Assembly: GCA_916613615.1 (NCBI GenBank)
Contig: OU744735.1
Coordinates: 56,479,582-56,543,581, forward strand
Direction of reading: 5' to 3'
Length of the DNA stretch: 64,000 bases
Source of the DNA: Steromphala cineraria
Lineage: Eukaryota; Mollusca; Gastropoda; Trochida; Trochidae
Shown here: positions 22,662 through 37,600 of the stretch, piece by piece
Numbering within the stretch: position 1 is the stretch's first letter
Layout: each line of letters begins with the position of its first letter
The notes under the pieces: generated by a model
The model's database searches: none
The model's input: only the letters and a program-made list of their open reading frames with translations
Told to the model about the DNA's origin: nothing
Made by a program: the position numbers and the translations under genes

Positions 22662-25600
22662 GTAAAATTACAGATTTACTGAATATATTGCTCACTATTT
22701 ATGTTTGATACAAATGAGTAACGTAGTCTTTTATCAATACATGACACAGACCTCCAATTTTCGCGCACCTAAACAGGCCGGGATAACCACCAAACGAGCT
22801 ATAATAGGTCGATCTAGCTATAATAGTTCGTTCGATCAATTAATCAATAGGTCGATCGAGCTATATATAATAGCATATACAAATGTACCTCAAACTGTCT
22901 ATGAGGGATAGTTAGTGAGGAAGGGCGAGGCTCTTGCAAGAGGCACATGGAGAAAATTTTACTATAAGTTACCAACTGTGGATTCAATGTTTTCTTAGGG
23001 TTGTTGTAAAAAACCCATTTGATAAAGGTCCTGCAGAGACTTTGAAGTTTGAAAAAACCTGTTTTACTGTTAGTTTACAAGGATAAATATACCGATAAGC
23101 TACATCAGATTGGTTGAATGTCCACACGCTTGAAATGTCTTGTAATGTTGTAGCAAGGCGTTTGACACTTGTAACTATATGTGTTATTGACTGAGTGTAA
23201 GCTTCTTAATTAAGTTGGCAAATCTAAATCCACAAATCTTAGTTAGAAGGCACGATAAGAAAAAAGTTGTGGATTTGCGATTTACAGATTTATTGTCAAG
23301 TTTGAAAAGGAAGCATATGAATGTTTAAGGGGTGCAAAGTGGCCGGGACCCGGACCCTTGAAATTCCTTAAGTTATATGTTTAAACAGTTTATAGACCTA
23401 CTCAATTGTCTGTTTTTATAGTCCTGCTTCATGACTGTGTATTAAAACGGAGCCTTGATAAGTCTAGGTCTAAATTCTGCAAGTCTAGATCATCCTGTTT
23501 CAGGGTACACTGTTACGCTAACTCCACTAATCTGTACCCTGGGCTCAGAGGCTAGATTTGCTCGCGCGGCGATGTAGCCAATCAAATCATTTTCTCGCCA
23601 CCTTCTCGATAAAATTTCAAGGAGAAAATGATTTGATTGGCTATATCACAAGTCGGGCCGCGCGAGAGAATCTAGCTTCTGAGCCCAGGGTACAGATTAG
23701 TGGTCTTTGCATAATGTTCATACTCTGAAACTGGATGGTCTAGATTAACTGAATACACAATGAAATGAAAAGCCTGAAGAAATGAAATAATATAATGGTG
23801 GTGTAGTAGTTAATTTGAATATGACATAAACTAAATTTAGTCTACTGTTTTTTACAGACTTAATAGCTGAAACACGTGCAATGTTAATGCATAATCATCT
23901 GCAAAACGTTTTTCATTAATACAGATCAGCTTTTCAAGCGGCAGAGAAGCGGACCAAATTAAAGGAGAGTACACTGGGAATACTAAACCAGGGGATAAAA
24001 AGGGTACGTTATATTTCCTATTTCATTTTAGAAAAGATTCCCTACATTGTATAATTGCCTTAGCCAATGCAAACACAATTTCAAGGTTATATTATTGTAT
24101 TCATTATAAAATGAGATATGTAACAGAATTTAAATAATAATCTTATGGCACAAAATGCATCTAGCAATATGGAACACAAATTTGATATTTGCTTACTATT
24201 AATTAATATCAGATATTTAACTTTAATGTTTGATTGAATGATAAATATATTACTGACTTTAACCAGCCATAAAATTTGGTCAAAATGAACATTATTGAAA
24301 TAATGCATGAGATAATGTTGAAGATTTATAACAAAGTAACACTTTCACAACTTGTCCAGATGTTTCGAGTCCGCTTCCCGCCACGTACAGCCCTGACTAT
24401 GTGGAAGCTGCCTGGTATGATTGGTGGGTTAAACAGGGATACTTCACACCCAAGGTAGCTGTTTATCACATTCAAACCCTAAAACAGGAAAATCACGTTA
24501 AGGAGCCTTACATATCAATAAACTTATGAAATCAACTCATAGAGCTAAATCTTTAAAGTATTTGTGGAAGAAGATTCAAATTGAAATTCATGAGGTTCAA
24601 TCTGTTTATTCTTAGGGTTCGCTCTGCATTTATAAACAGCATAATGTCTATGGTTGAACTGTTTTTGGCGTTTGGTGGCTCATTTGAACAAATTAGATAA
24701 ATATCAAGAATATAGACGATATTAATGCATACTTTTTTTTAAAGATGACCACATAATCAAGATATTTTATTTCATCACTGCAGTAGAGAAAATTACACAC
24801 TGCAATCATTTTTAGCTCATCTGACCTGTAAGGCCCGATGGGCTTATGGCATGGCATGATGTCCGGCGTCCGTCCGTCCATCCGTCCGTCCGTAAATTTT
24901 GTTGAATTTCAACTTATTCTCCAGAACCATAAGGCCTAGAAAGCTGAAACTTTGTGTACAGACTCCTTGGCTATTGAGGATTATCACTTGTAGCTTTGGT
25001 GGCCCTGTGGTCCTTAATAAGGGCCACAGGGGCCACACCCTCGAAACATATTTCCATCTTCTTCTCCATAACCATAAGGCCTAGAAAGCTGAAATTTTGT
25101 TGAAAGACTCCTTGACTAGTGAAGATTATAAATTGTGGCTTTGGTGGTCCTGTGGTTCCTAATAAAACCTCTTTCAATCTTTTTCTCCAGAAGCATAAGG
25201 CCTATAAAAGCTGTAACTTTGTGTACAGACTCCTTGACTAGTGAGGATTATAAATTGGAGATTTTGTGAACCTGTGGCCTGTACTAAGGGGAAACCACAT
25301 TGGCCACCCTGTAGCAAAATCAAATGTAGAGCCTGATGAGCTACAGAGCCAATGACTCTATGTTTTTGGAAATTGAACAATGATTTCAAGCAATGGTTTG
25401 TTTAGTCCTAGGAACATCATTATTAGGCACATGTTTGAAATTTTAGAAGTGATATGAACTTTTGACCGCAGGAAAACTTGGATCGAATTATTGGAGATGT
25501 CAAATTAATGGAGAAATTATGGTAATAATTTGTCTGACCGATTGCAGGAAAACTATAGGTTTGATTCATTTTATGCATTTCAATATTTTCATATGTCTTC

Positions 25601-28600
25601 AAACATACTAAGAGAGGTGCAGTGCTAAATAATAACCAATTTCCTTAATTTTTTAGGAATTTCATGTTTAATTTCCAAGGTCAGAATTGATTGATGAAAA
25701 CAATTTTTTCCAATTATTTTTATTAATTTCGTACATTTCTTATATCTTATTGGGAGAGATGGAGTGCAAAGCTACAGTACATATGATTAGTCATTTTATG
25801 ATATAAGACTGTCCGACCAATTGCAAAAAACACATTCTTTCATTCTTTTCAATTCTTTATATGGGAGTGTCAAATGTTACGTTAGAAACGTCAACTATTG
25901 GTTTGGCTTGGGATGTCAAAGTAATTGGATTTAAACGGTAATTCAATTGGTCGGGATGCACTGTTGGGGTATTACTGGGCCATGCTCAGTTTTTGCTAGT
26001 TGTTGATTTGCAGCTGTTGACCGAGAGTTGAGTATTCAGTATGAACTGTCTCCTCCCCAGGAGAAGACGGGGGGAGGATGCGAGTCTGTGTTTGTCATGG
26101 TGCTGCCCCCTCCCAACGTGACGGGCAACCTTCATCTCGGCCACGCCCTCACCAACTCCATCCAGGATGCCATCGTCTGCTGGTACGTAACATGGCTCTA
26201 GAGGTAGGGCTGAGTATCATGGGAAATCTCACGATTCGATATGTATCACGATACAGACAGGCGATACAGAATGTATCACGATACATTGTTTAAAGTATAA
26301 CTTTGTGCATATTTTGTGAAATATTCAAGATGGTAGAAATTTTGTGCTATGAGATGATCAAAAATCGAAGATTAAAACGTTTTTTTTTCTTCAAAAACAG
26401 TTATTTATGAATCATATTGCTTCATGCTTACTGTAGTTACAGTTATTGCACAACACTAGCTGGGTTTTTTGTGTTCACATAGCTTTTCTTTTCATTCTTA
26501 AGTGAAATCCTTTTTTAGTGTATCACGATACATGAAGCTCACGATACAATAATCACGATTTCCCAAGCTACGGTTGTATCGTAGGTATCGATGAATCGTT
26601 ACAGCCCTATCTAGAGGATACTCCATACAATACCTTCGTAGCTCATCAGGCTTGAAAAGCTTAATTGGGGTAGGGGCGGACTTACAGCTATGATTAGTCA
26701 AATTCTAAAGGAAAACAATGGCACAAGAAGCAAAAGCAGGATAACACCTTTGTTCAGTGAAGAGTAAATGTTTACAATTTGTTTATGACTTTCTTCAAAA
26801 ATGAGCATGGGCTGTTTCTGTAAGGGCTAAAATGGGATTGTTTCAGCTCTTCCTTTCATTAATATGGAAAGGGAGGTAGAGTCTTGAGAGACTAAAATTT
26901 CTATACATTATTGTGAACTTGAACTTGAACTTATTATTGTAATGACGTAAATATTACCTAATCAATTACAAATTAAGTTGATAAATTGAACTAACTCGGG
27001 ACATTTTTTTCTTGTTGCTGAAACTCATGAATATATTCATTTTATATTGCCTAATCAATTACAAAATAAGTTGATAAATTGAACTAATTCCGGACAATTT
27101 TTTCTTGTTGCTGAAAATCATAAATATATTCATTTAAGCAATATGAAACCTGATAAGCTACAGACCAATGGTTCTATTTTAATAGATAGATAACCCTCAT
27201 TTATGCTTATCAACTAATTCTGCATGGACAATGTATGGAAAAACTTCCAGACTGAAAACAGGTAATCCTTGATTATAGTGCTGCAATTACAGTGAAGAAT
27301 TAATGACATTGTATCAAATGTTCAAAATCTACTCAATAACAAAGCATTCCCAAGTGTGATTCAAATATTATGTTTTGTAAGAGAGTTTAGTGGCCTCGGT
27401 TATTAAAACTCATATGTAATATGAAAAATAGCAGATTTGGATGAGTGGTATTGTAATACTAACATCATCAAGTTTGACTATTGTCACATAGTTCACCAAA
27501 GTGGGTTTTTAAAAAAATATACCAAACATTTTGGACACAGATCAATGAACTAAGAGACAGGATTACGTAAGACATGCAACAGGTCTATCCAGGTTGTCCT
27601 CATCATGTAAGCCAGGCTGGACAAGCTGAGTTGTCAGGTTTCTCTATAGTCTCTCACTCACTACTCACTACTCAAGCTGGCAAGTAGTAGAAAGTGCATG
27701 AAAAGTATACTGTTGCCAAATGAAGTGAGAAAATGGATTAGTTATTATTTCTGACGAATTGTGCAAAATGATAACTTTGCTATAAAACTTGTGGTTTCCT
27801 TGATTCTAGGATTTGAAATCTGACAGATAAGTTTGAAGGACCTAGCCTATCAGATTTAACCTGGATTGTGATTTACTGGATTGTGATTAACTGGATTCTG
27901 ATTTACTTCAAGGATCTAATATCTGACAGATTTAGGGACCCTCATTATATAAGATTCGATCTGTTTTAAAGAACCTAAATTCTGGACGATTTCAAAGACG
28001 AGATTTTCAGAATAATTTTCAAAAAGGACAACCCTGAAAATGAGCCAAGAGGGTAACATCAAGCTTCCCGCAGAAATTCTCTCTAGTTTAGAACGTCTGT
28101 GTGTCTACAAGATGGTCTCCTTCGCAGTGGATGAAGACACGGACTCATCTACTGTCATCATCAAGTTTGATAAGAACCAGACGGCAAATGATGGAAGGGA
28201 ATCACAAGCAGGAACCGCCACTCATTGTGACACTGAAAGGTTTGAAAGGACAGAAAGTGATAATCTTGGAGTTAGTTCAGAAGGTTTAGATCAAGCTCAA
28301 GACTTTGTGGTCAGAAATCCAGAGAAAGAGAAGAATGGTGGCGAAAGCTTAGACAAAGATAAAAATGAAAAATTTGATCAATGTGGGAATGAGAGAGGAG
28401 GGCAAGATAGAAATCATGAACGTTTAAAATTCAACAAACTGAAATATGACTTTAAAAACAAGAAAGAGATATATTTTGAAAATGAGGGACCTTGTGTTGA
28501 CAGTTACTTTGATAGTGAGAGAGTTAACCACACCAGAGGACGTACAAAGGAAAAGACGGATCCACCTAGGGACTATCACTGTGACAGATTATACAATAGG

Positions 28601-31600
28601 AAAAACAATGAAGACGAGACCGCGCTCAACGTCAAACATGATTCAATGGGATGTCCAGATGTTAGTAAGGGCTCTTACAATGACCCAGTGCAGGATACTG
28701 GCTGCAATGAAAATGGATGTTTGGTTGAAGCTAGAGCCTATGAATATGATAGATTTCAAGCAGGTGGGGAACCAAGGGATGACTGGGTTGACAGATCTAG
28801 AGACTGTATGGAACGTGATGAAGGAAGAGATTTTGGGGAGCAAAGTAGAGGCTATTGGAACCAAAGTAGAGATTATGAAAATGAAAGAAGAGAATTTGTA
28901 AACCAAAGTAGGGACTATGAAAACAAAAGTAGAGATTATGGAAACCACAGTAGAGATTATGAAAACAAAAGTAGGGACTATGAAAATAAAAGTAGGGACA
29001 ATGGAAACCAAGGTAGAGATTATGAAAACAAAAGAAGAGACTATTGGAACCAAAGTACAGAGTATGGAAACCAAAGAAGAGACTGTGGCAACAATGAAAG
29101 GATGGACCAAAGAAGATTTTTTGATGATGTTTATGAAACTGCAACTGTCAAAGATGAAGACCTATTTGAAAGGAAGGGAGACTTTGAATCTTTAGTGAAC
29201 TATGGGGACTACCACAAATTGCAGAACTTTCCACCATGTATTCCCAAACAGGATTGTTATCGACCTTCAAAACGGAAAAGGAAAAACAGTGATGTCTGTG
29301 AATATAAGGATAGACATAAAATATATCATGAAGATGATCACCACAAGTATTATGAAAGGAAAGACACAAATTATGGTCATTTTGGGTTTGAGGCATCTGA
29401 AAAATACAAAGACAACGATGAATATGATCGTCATGATTATGATTCACACCATCATCAAGATCAAAGGTCAAGGTCATTAACTCAAGGTCGATTCCCACCA
29501 ATGACCTTCAAGCATCATTACAACATGGCAGTAGAGATTGCAGACTACAAACGGACAGAATTTTCAGCCAATGACGATGGAGTATTCTATATCAGACAGA
29601 GGCAACCAGAAAGCGCCATCACCCTTAGTTACCAGAGATCTGGTAGAGACAAACGAGAGTTGCTGGGACAGATGAGCATTCCGTGGGTGTTTGATAATAA
29701 GAACTGGTTGCCTGGTAACCTCAGGAGACAGCTAACTTGTCGTATCCTTGCACAGACCATTCCAATGGAGTGCTCAGGTCGCATGAACTCTGTGATGTCA
29801 TGGCAACAGAGGGAAATCATTCACCATCTTATGGAGTAAATTTTACCTACAGAATATGTGTTTATTACTTGTAAAAATGTCAAAATTTTAGCTTTTAATC
29901 TGAGTTCGTCAATGTAAAAATGAAGAAAAATCATAATTAACTGTCTGTTGTTTTTTTTACGCTGTCAATGAGCTATTTTTGTGCAGTATGATTATTTCAT
30001 TATTCTCAGTAAATGTGCAATTGTTTCTTTGTGGCTCATATAGGTCCCTTCATTATATGTGATTGACTTTAGCTTTATGGCTGATTTTAAACCACTTAAA
30101 GCAATAAATTTTACATGAATTCATGCTGATTTTTATTAGCTCACCTTTACAAAGTAAATGTGAGCTTATGTCATGGCGCTTCGTCCGTCGTCCGTCTGTC
30201 CGTCCGTCTGTCCGTCTGTCCGTCTGTCCGTCCGTCCGTCTGTCCGTCCGTAAACTTTCACGAAAAAGACTACTCCTCCTAAACGAATTCAGATATCATT
30301 CTGAAATTGTAGTATGTTATACCCATGGTGATTCCCCACAGAAAGGTAGACGTTTCAGTTTTGAGAATCCAAGATGGCCGCCATGACAGCCATATTGAAT
30401 TTTCAATTAGATTTCATGAAAAAGACTACTCCTTCTAAACGAATACAGATATCATTCTGAAATTGTAATATGTTATACCCATGGTGATTCCTCACAGAAA
30501 GGTAGACGTTTCAGTTTTGAGAATCCAAGATGGCCGCCATGACAGCCATATTGAATTTTCAATTAGATTTCATGAAAAAGACTACTCCTTCTAAACGAAT
30601 ACAGATATCATTCTGAAATTGTATTATGTTATTATCATGGTGATTCCTCACAGAAAGGTAGACAATTCAGTTTTGAGAATCCAAGATGGCCGCCATGACA
30701 GCCATATTGAATTTTCAATTAGATTTCATGAAAAAGACTACTCCTTCTAAACGAATACAGATATCATTCTGAAATTGTAGTATGTTATACCTATGGTGAT
30801 TCCGCACAGAAAGGTAGACGTTTCAGTTTTGAGAATCCAATATGGCCGCCATGGCAGCCATATTGAATTTTCAATTAGATTTCATGACAAAGACTATTTC
30901 TCCTAAACCAATCTAGATATCATTTTTATATTGTAGTATGTTATACCTATAGTGATTCCGCACAGAGAGGTAGACGTTTCAGTTTTGAGAATCCAAGATG
31001 GCCGCAATAGCAGCCATATTGACTTTTCAGCTGCAGATGACACATCATTATTATTAAATTTTAAGCTTTCATCAAGTGATCACTGGCACCATATAAATTC
31101 TCTAATTTGAACTTACTAATCATAATATTATCTTAAAATATGGAATATTTAAGATTGTCGTGCAAGTTGTTCTATATTTTTAAGTGTTTCTAAAAAAAAT
31201 TAAGATGAAAGACAAACATAATTGATTAATTTGTTTAAAATCTTTATGGCAACTAGCTGCAAAAACCAAATCACATTAAACATGTTAAATTTTAAACAAT
31301 GGTATTTCCCTTTTATTCCTTTAAATACCACACATAAGGGGTCAACCAGAGTTCAGATATTCCACTATGTTGTCCAATACACATCCCAAGGCAGGCTGCT
31401 AGCATCACAGTGTCAGCTGCTAGTCTGTTGCATAATCAACCTGACCCAATTGATATGGTAGAGCATTATGCTATATGGCCATGGCCCATGTGTATGCAAT
31501 AAAAGTTATGGACTTGTATTCTCATGACAGTGATATGTTCTTTCTAAGAATAACAACTTACACAAAACTTGTCTACAATAAGCTTTGTGTTTAGCAATCT

Positions 31601-34600
31601 ACATGATAAGTTGATGTGGAATAAATATGCAGATGAAAATCGAAAAGGGTTTAGTAAGAAAAATAAGGAAATTTGATTTGTCATACCTCTCTGTTGATTT
31701 GACAATGCAAAAATGTTTACCATTATAGTACTGTATGAGTGTTAAATAAATTGATACTTTAATGAAAGACATCTCATGGTCACTTGACATGTAAATATTA
31801 TGTGAACAAAATAAACGTGTCTTATGCATTGCTGTGTTTATGACTTTCCTCTCAATCAGTCATTCATTTTCCTTGAAAAATCTGTACTTTTGGGATTCTC
31901 AATATCCCATGCAGCATAACCATCAGTGAAATAATCTTGAAATCATATTAATGATTCACTACAAAACAAATGTAAGTGCCCACCATCCTGTAAGTAATGA
32001 ATGACATTTAAATGGATACACCTAAACCAATCAAGATATCATAATGAAATTAATATGGATGCCCACATAAAAGTAGCATTTTGAAGATTAAAAAGTACAA
32101 GATGGTCACCAATTCAGCCATAGATATACAAAAAAGTTATACAAAAACCTACTGCTTGTTAACTTATCATGATTATATCATTCGTGTATTAATGTTTGTT
32201 CAAGCTCTAGTCGTTTCCAAAAGAAGACTAGTATTTTAAAAGATAAAAAAATCATGATGGCAGCCATAATCAATTATATAAAAGATGGTTACATGTATAA
32301 TTAAACCAATACCACATCATTCATTTTAAGGTGAGCTTCTGTACCCTCGGTACTTTTATTTTGTATGATATTCATATTCAGAAATTCCTTTTTACAAAAT
32401 TTGATTAAATATCCTCTGAAGTGGTGTACTCTTGTCTCATTCCATATTATAAGATATATGTATCAAGCATATTCTTTTCCTCCTATGTGTAATGGCTGTG
32501 TCACAGAGCACAATCACTCGAGGTGTCAGGCTGGATAATTGAGGAATACATATTGAGGCACTGAACAGCACAACATAGTTGCAGGACATTTATAAATTCT
32601 TTGGAAAACCCATTTCAAAATACAAGAGCTGTCAACAACTGACCAACACTTTTCATTAGAACCCTGACCAGTGCTGATGATAATAAGGTGTACATTCATT
32701 GCAACTCACCACTTATGCCTGAAATACTGCAAAAGCAACTTAAAACTCACTCATTGGCAACCAATTGTTTGACATTTATGAGCTTTGATATGAATGTGCA
32801 ATCCATTCACAAATGCAGCTTTAAAGGTCCTCCATACCAAATGTTCTAATACTCTACACAATATCATACCCTTGAGTTTTTTATGAGGTAATAACCAAAT
32901 GTAAGGTCTTGTTATGTCGTATCTTTCAAACAACCTTTAATACACATGTTAAGTGAGATGCAAATTTCAAATGAACAAACGATGTGAGATAAACACTTAA
33001 ATTTAAACTTATTTCCATAACAAAACCAGAGCAAGTTGCAACTTGTGTTTGTAGACATTTAGGTAAAAGGAATGTAGTTGGTTACTAAGGATGACAAGTT
33101 TCTACAGGAGTTCAACAGGCAGGACTGTCGGACATGGCTGACGATAAAATTGAGCATAAAATCTTAATTATGGTTCCTTGTATTGTAAACATTAAAAATT
33201 TGAACTGGAGACCATATTTGTCAAATGGTTTAAAGATTAAGAAAGCTACATTTATTCTGACATCAACTTACCGGTAGTTTGATAGAAACAAGAATTTGTA
33301 TAAAAGAAAATCAATTTGCAGGTTTATGGTTTGTCATCTCAACAAGGCAAATCTAGAAGCTTTCAATCTATTCAGAATTGATTTGAGCGCTTAACTAGAT
33401 TGAAATTTTCAATTGCTTGATGAACTATACAAGATTGAAATAACTGCTCAACAGCACCTTGAAACTTATGTTTAAGGAGTGGATATTGTGAAACTGGATT
33501 AGGAACAAGGTGTGACCAGCCATTGTATTGGCAGTACAGAATTACAGTCTGTCCAAAGTTCTTTATCATCATTTGAATGTGTCGGCAACTGTTACCTTGG
33601 TTGAATGCCTTAATAATTTCACTAAATGGCGTAGCAAGACATACAAAAGTGGGGTTTGTTGTTTAATATTCAATTTTGCTGATTTTGCAAATTCAAGAGC
33701 AATGATTGGTGTATGTATGTAAATGTCCTGGTTTGAAATGCCTTGCTAATTGGTGACAAAGTAAAGGTGTAGTGTTTCCAAGTTTCCTTCATCCAAAGAA
33801 CAACACGAAAGTTCATGAAATTCATTTTATGTTCCAAATTCGCACATGGTTACAGTTCAGTTCACATTGTCGCACACATCTCGACAACGCGTCGAATTGC
33901 ACATAGTTGTAATACATTGTTCAATCATCAAAAGTTCTTACGGTTAATCTTTACAATGGTTTGTTTACTTGAAACATAATGATGTATCATAGGGAATTCC
34001 ATAACTTGGAAAGAATCGCAAAACATTGTCGCACACACGACTCGCACACACTTCTAACATCGCACGTGCTGACTAAGGGAGATAACTAAAATGATTACCA
34101 ATAAAGTATGTAAATAGCGGACCGTTAAGAAAAGTCGACATTACAAAAGGGATGACAGTAGCAGGTAGCTAACAATCAAACTTGTCGAGAATGCTTCTCA
34201 GCACTCCTGCTGCAACATTAAACAAATCACCCACTCTCACCTTATCTCTTCATGGCAGGCACCGGATGCAAGGCCGGCATGTTCTGTGGGTACCAGGCAC
34301 TGATCATGCTGGCATAGCAACACAGGTTGTCGTGGAGACGAGGCTGTGGCGGGAGAGGAAGCAGACGCGACATGACCTGGGTCGGGAGAAGTTCCTGGAG
34401 GAGGTGTGGAGGTGGAAACATGAGTAGGTTTTGACTTTGAAGAGTTACAGTTTTTTATGAGTAGGTTTTTGATAATCTTAACATTTGCAATTTGTTGAGT
34501 GAATTCAATGTAAGTTTAAAAATTAGATTAATAATGTTGACATCTACTGCAGGAAAGGGGAGATAATCACGGAGCAGATGAAGAGACTTGGATCATCTCT

Positions 34601-37600
34601 GGACTGGAGCAGATCCTACTTCACAATGGACGAGGTGACACTTCCTTTATTGAGGATATTATTTGAGTTTAAGTCTATATTGAATATAGATGATAATAAT
34701 TCTTTATTGTCCTCATCACAAAGTATATAGAAAATTTGATTTGTGGCCATGGCATCCGGCAGCCACAGTGCAGTGCCACTTCAGGTTATGCGCTATCCTT
34801 ATAGAGGTGAGTGTCATGCAAGGAAGCAACGTCTACCTTCTTATAACATTATTTTGGTATGTACCGGCTGGGAATCAAACCCCATTCTTCCCAGGTGAAG
34901 AGCGGACGCTCTACCAAATGAGCTACTTCCCCAGTTATTATAAGTATTGTCCCAAGCAAGAGTGAGTGATGTACTGATATTCAGACAATAGTTTTGTCGG
35001 ATAGTTTATCATGGGGACAATATAGAATTCTGTTTGGTTACCCAGGTAGAAAAGTCAAAGAAAAAGTTCAAATAGACTCATGAGCTTTGGATTAAAGTAA
35101 CAGCTGTCGTCACATTTGAAACACTAGAAATAGATAAACCGTGACATCGAAACACTGTGATATTTTGCCCTATGGAAATGCTAATATAAATGTTAATGGA
35201 ACTGCCTTTGTATGTAATAAGTGTTTTTAATTATTCAACTATGATTTAAAAAAAACATTAACGTTGATAATGCATTAAACATTTATAGCAACAAGACTTG
35301 AAAACAATTTCCCTTTTAAGAGAAAACATTGCATATACCAGGCAGACAGACAGGGCAATTTAGACTATTCATAAGGTAGACACCATTAGTGAAAGACCAT
35401 AGCTATATTCTTACAGGTTCAACCTGTCTAAATCAATTTGCTTATGATTCCATTTATTCTTCCTTTGATTTCAACAGGACAATATTTCTTTGTTGTGCTC
35501 TGTTTTGCAAACATAACCTAAGGAGGTGATTATTAAAGATTGGCTTTGATAAAGAATTTCAGTAGTGAACTTGACTATAACATTGTATTTAAAATGTCTG
35601 GAGATAATCTAAAGTGACTTAATGATTTGTTAAGCAACTAAAAGCTTAATTGTCCTATCAGCTCCTTGTAATTCAGTTATAATTATTGATCATTCAAGTG
35701 TCTGGACCTCATCTGGATGCGAGGCTTACAAAGTTGATTTATCATTAAGTTTTTATTTAGGGTTTGTTATTGAGTTTAATCATTTTAAATTGTGAACCAA
35801 ATTGAAATGCTGTCCTTTCTTTAGATAGACTGAAAATTTACTTAGACTGTAGAAGGCGAAAACTTGTCAAGCAAATAAACCAATTTCCACATCCCTACAA
35901 TTCACCTATTTTTTTGTAAGTATTAAGAAATAATGAATCAGATAAGAATTCTTAGTTTCCATAGCAACCGATCAAAAACTTTAAATTTTAAGATTTATGA
36001 GATTATGCTGAGATGTGAGGTGGGTTGCTACTGAAGATACAATCTCATATATGAATTCTTAAGGAAACTTAAGTTTAAAAACTGACAAAGTTTGTAAAAG
36101 TTTGGTGAATCTCGCCCTAGTCCAATGCCCTGGAATAAAATCAGATGCTATTTGCATTTTATCAAAATATTTGCAGTAAGTTTTTTAGAAATGGCAATGA
36201 ACCAGGTCCAAGGGAACAAAACCTCCTACATAATCAAAGGAGGGGTAATAAGTAGCCAAATTTGAACTTGATTAGATTAGAACTTGATAAGAAAGCGATA
36301 TCTCTAGTAGGTAACTGATCATTGATGACTTTTTCTTGTGTTTTCAGAATCTATCCCGAGCTGTCATTGAGGCGTTTGTACGTCTCCACGATGATGGTTT
36401 GATATACAGAAACAACAGACTCGTAAACTGGTCATGTGCCCTCAGGTCCGCCATTTCAGATATAGAGGTATGTACAGTAGTTGACATTATTGTTATTTTA
36501 TTATTTTAATTTGAAAACTAACCATGAAGAAACAACATGCTTGGATGTACATGTAGTTAATATGGCCGCCCTCCTTTACAGAGCTGGTCAGTTCCCGGTT
36601 TCCTCAATGCAATAAATTGCCCGAATGTAAAGTCCCTTCCGCACTCTATGCTATCCGGTTAACGGTACCTTTCTTGTTTGGGTCGCCCCATTTTCCTGGC
36701 TTGTACAGAGCAACATGGAGTGGAGTAGAAGTTTATGGATTTTGTTTAAGCCATTTAACAGTTGAAAAGTTATGCTCTTGGAATGCTAAAAAGATAAACT
36801 GTAGTGGATTCAATCATTTATTATATAATTAGCAATGAAATATAGGGTTATACAGTGAAAATATAATCCATATTTTTAGAAAAGCAGTAGAAAGTCATAT
36901 TTTCACTGCAGTGAAAATATAATCCATATTTTCACTGCGGTGAGAAAAGTAGGACCGAACCTATTACCTCCCTTTGAAACACGATTATCTCCCTTTGAGG
37001 AAATCGAACGCTTGCCTCGCGTCACGGCGTTGGTTAGGATCGAAGAAAAACGAGTCTTTAGGATGTTTTCGGTATGTAACTGTTTTCAGTTTACAGTGCC
37101 AATGTATCCTTCGATATCCAAAAGCCACCCGAAGTTCATATCTTGTTGCTGTAGTTAATAATTGTTCATTTTATTGCAAAATAAATTTACGAAGCGAGTG
37201 ATCTGTCACACCGACATAGCGCTTCACTCATTGTATCCGTTCGCGTCAAAACTGACTTTCCAAAATAGATAAGGAGCCTTTGTTTCACCTAGTAATAACC
37301 AAACACATGTTGTGGATCTGATATCATTTAACATTCACTCATCATATATTTTTCATAAAATTATTTCCGATTAAATATCGAGTTATTTCTATCGAACTTT
37401 TTTTTTACCGAGAAAGGATAAATTGAGTTGCTAGACTGTCATTCATCATAGAGCAAAACTTTGCCTTCCGATGTCTGACAACTCTGTTTTATGATCTAAA
37501 AATTATATAATAAATAGACTAATTCATTGTTTTTGCCGAATATCATTTCTATCTCATCTCGTGAAGTGAGAAAGTGTCATTTTCACTCGTGGCATATCAC

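Noticed and set aside
22705..22911. Alternative VARS2 N-terminal exon
   Set aside because: Acidic/neutral composition, no suitable donor in the right phase; the 22530-22661 frame fits better.
28643..29501. Antisense ORFs across the nested gene
   Set aside because: Shadows of the repetitive charged region of the 599-codon gene; hydrophobic low-complexity translations.
34867..34940. Functional tRNA gene on the minus strand
   Set aside because: It is the head of a SINE with body and tail; pairing of the stems is incomplete.
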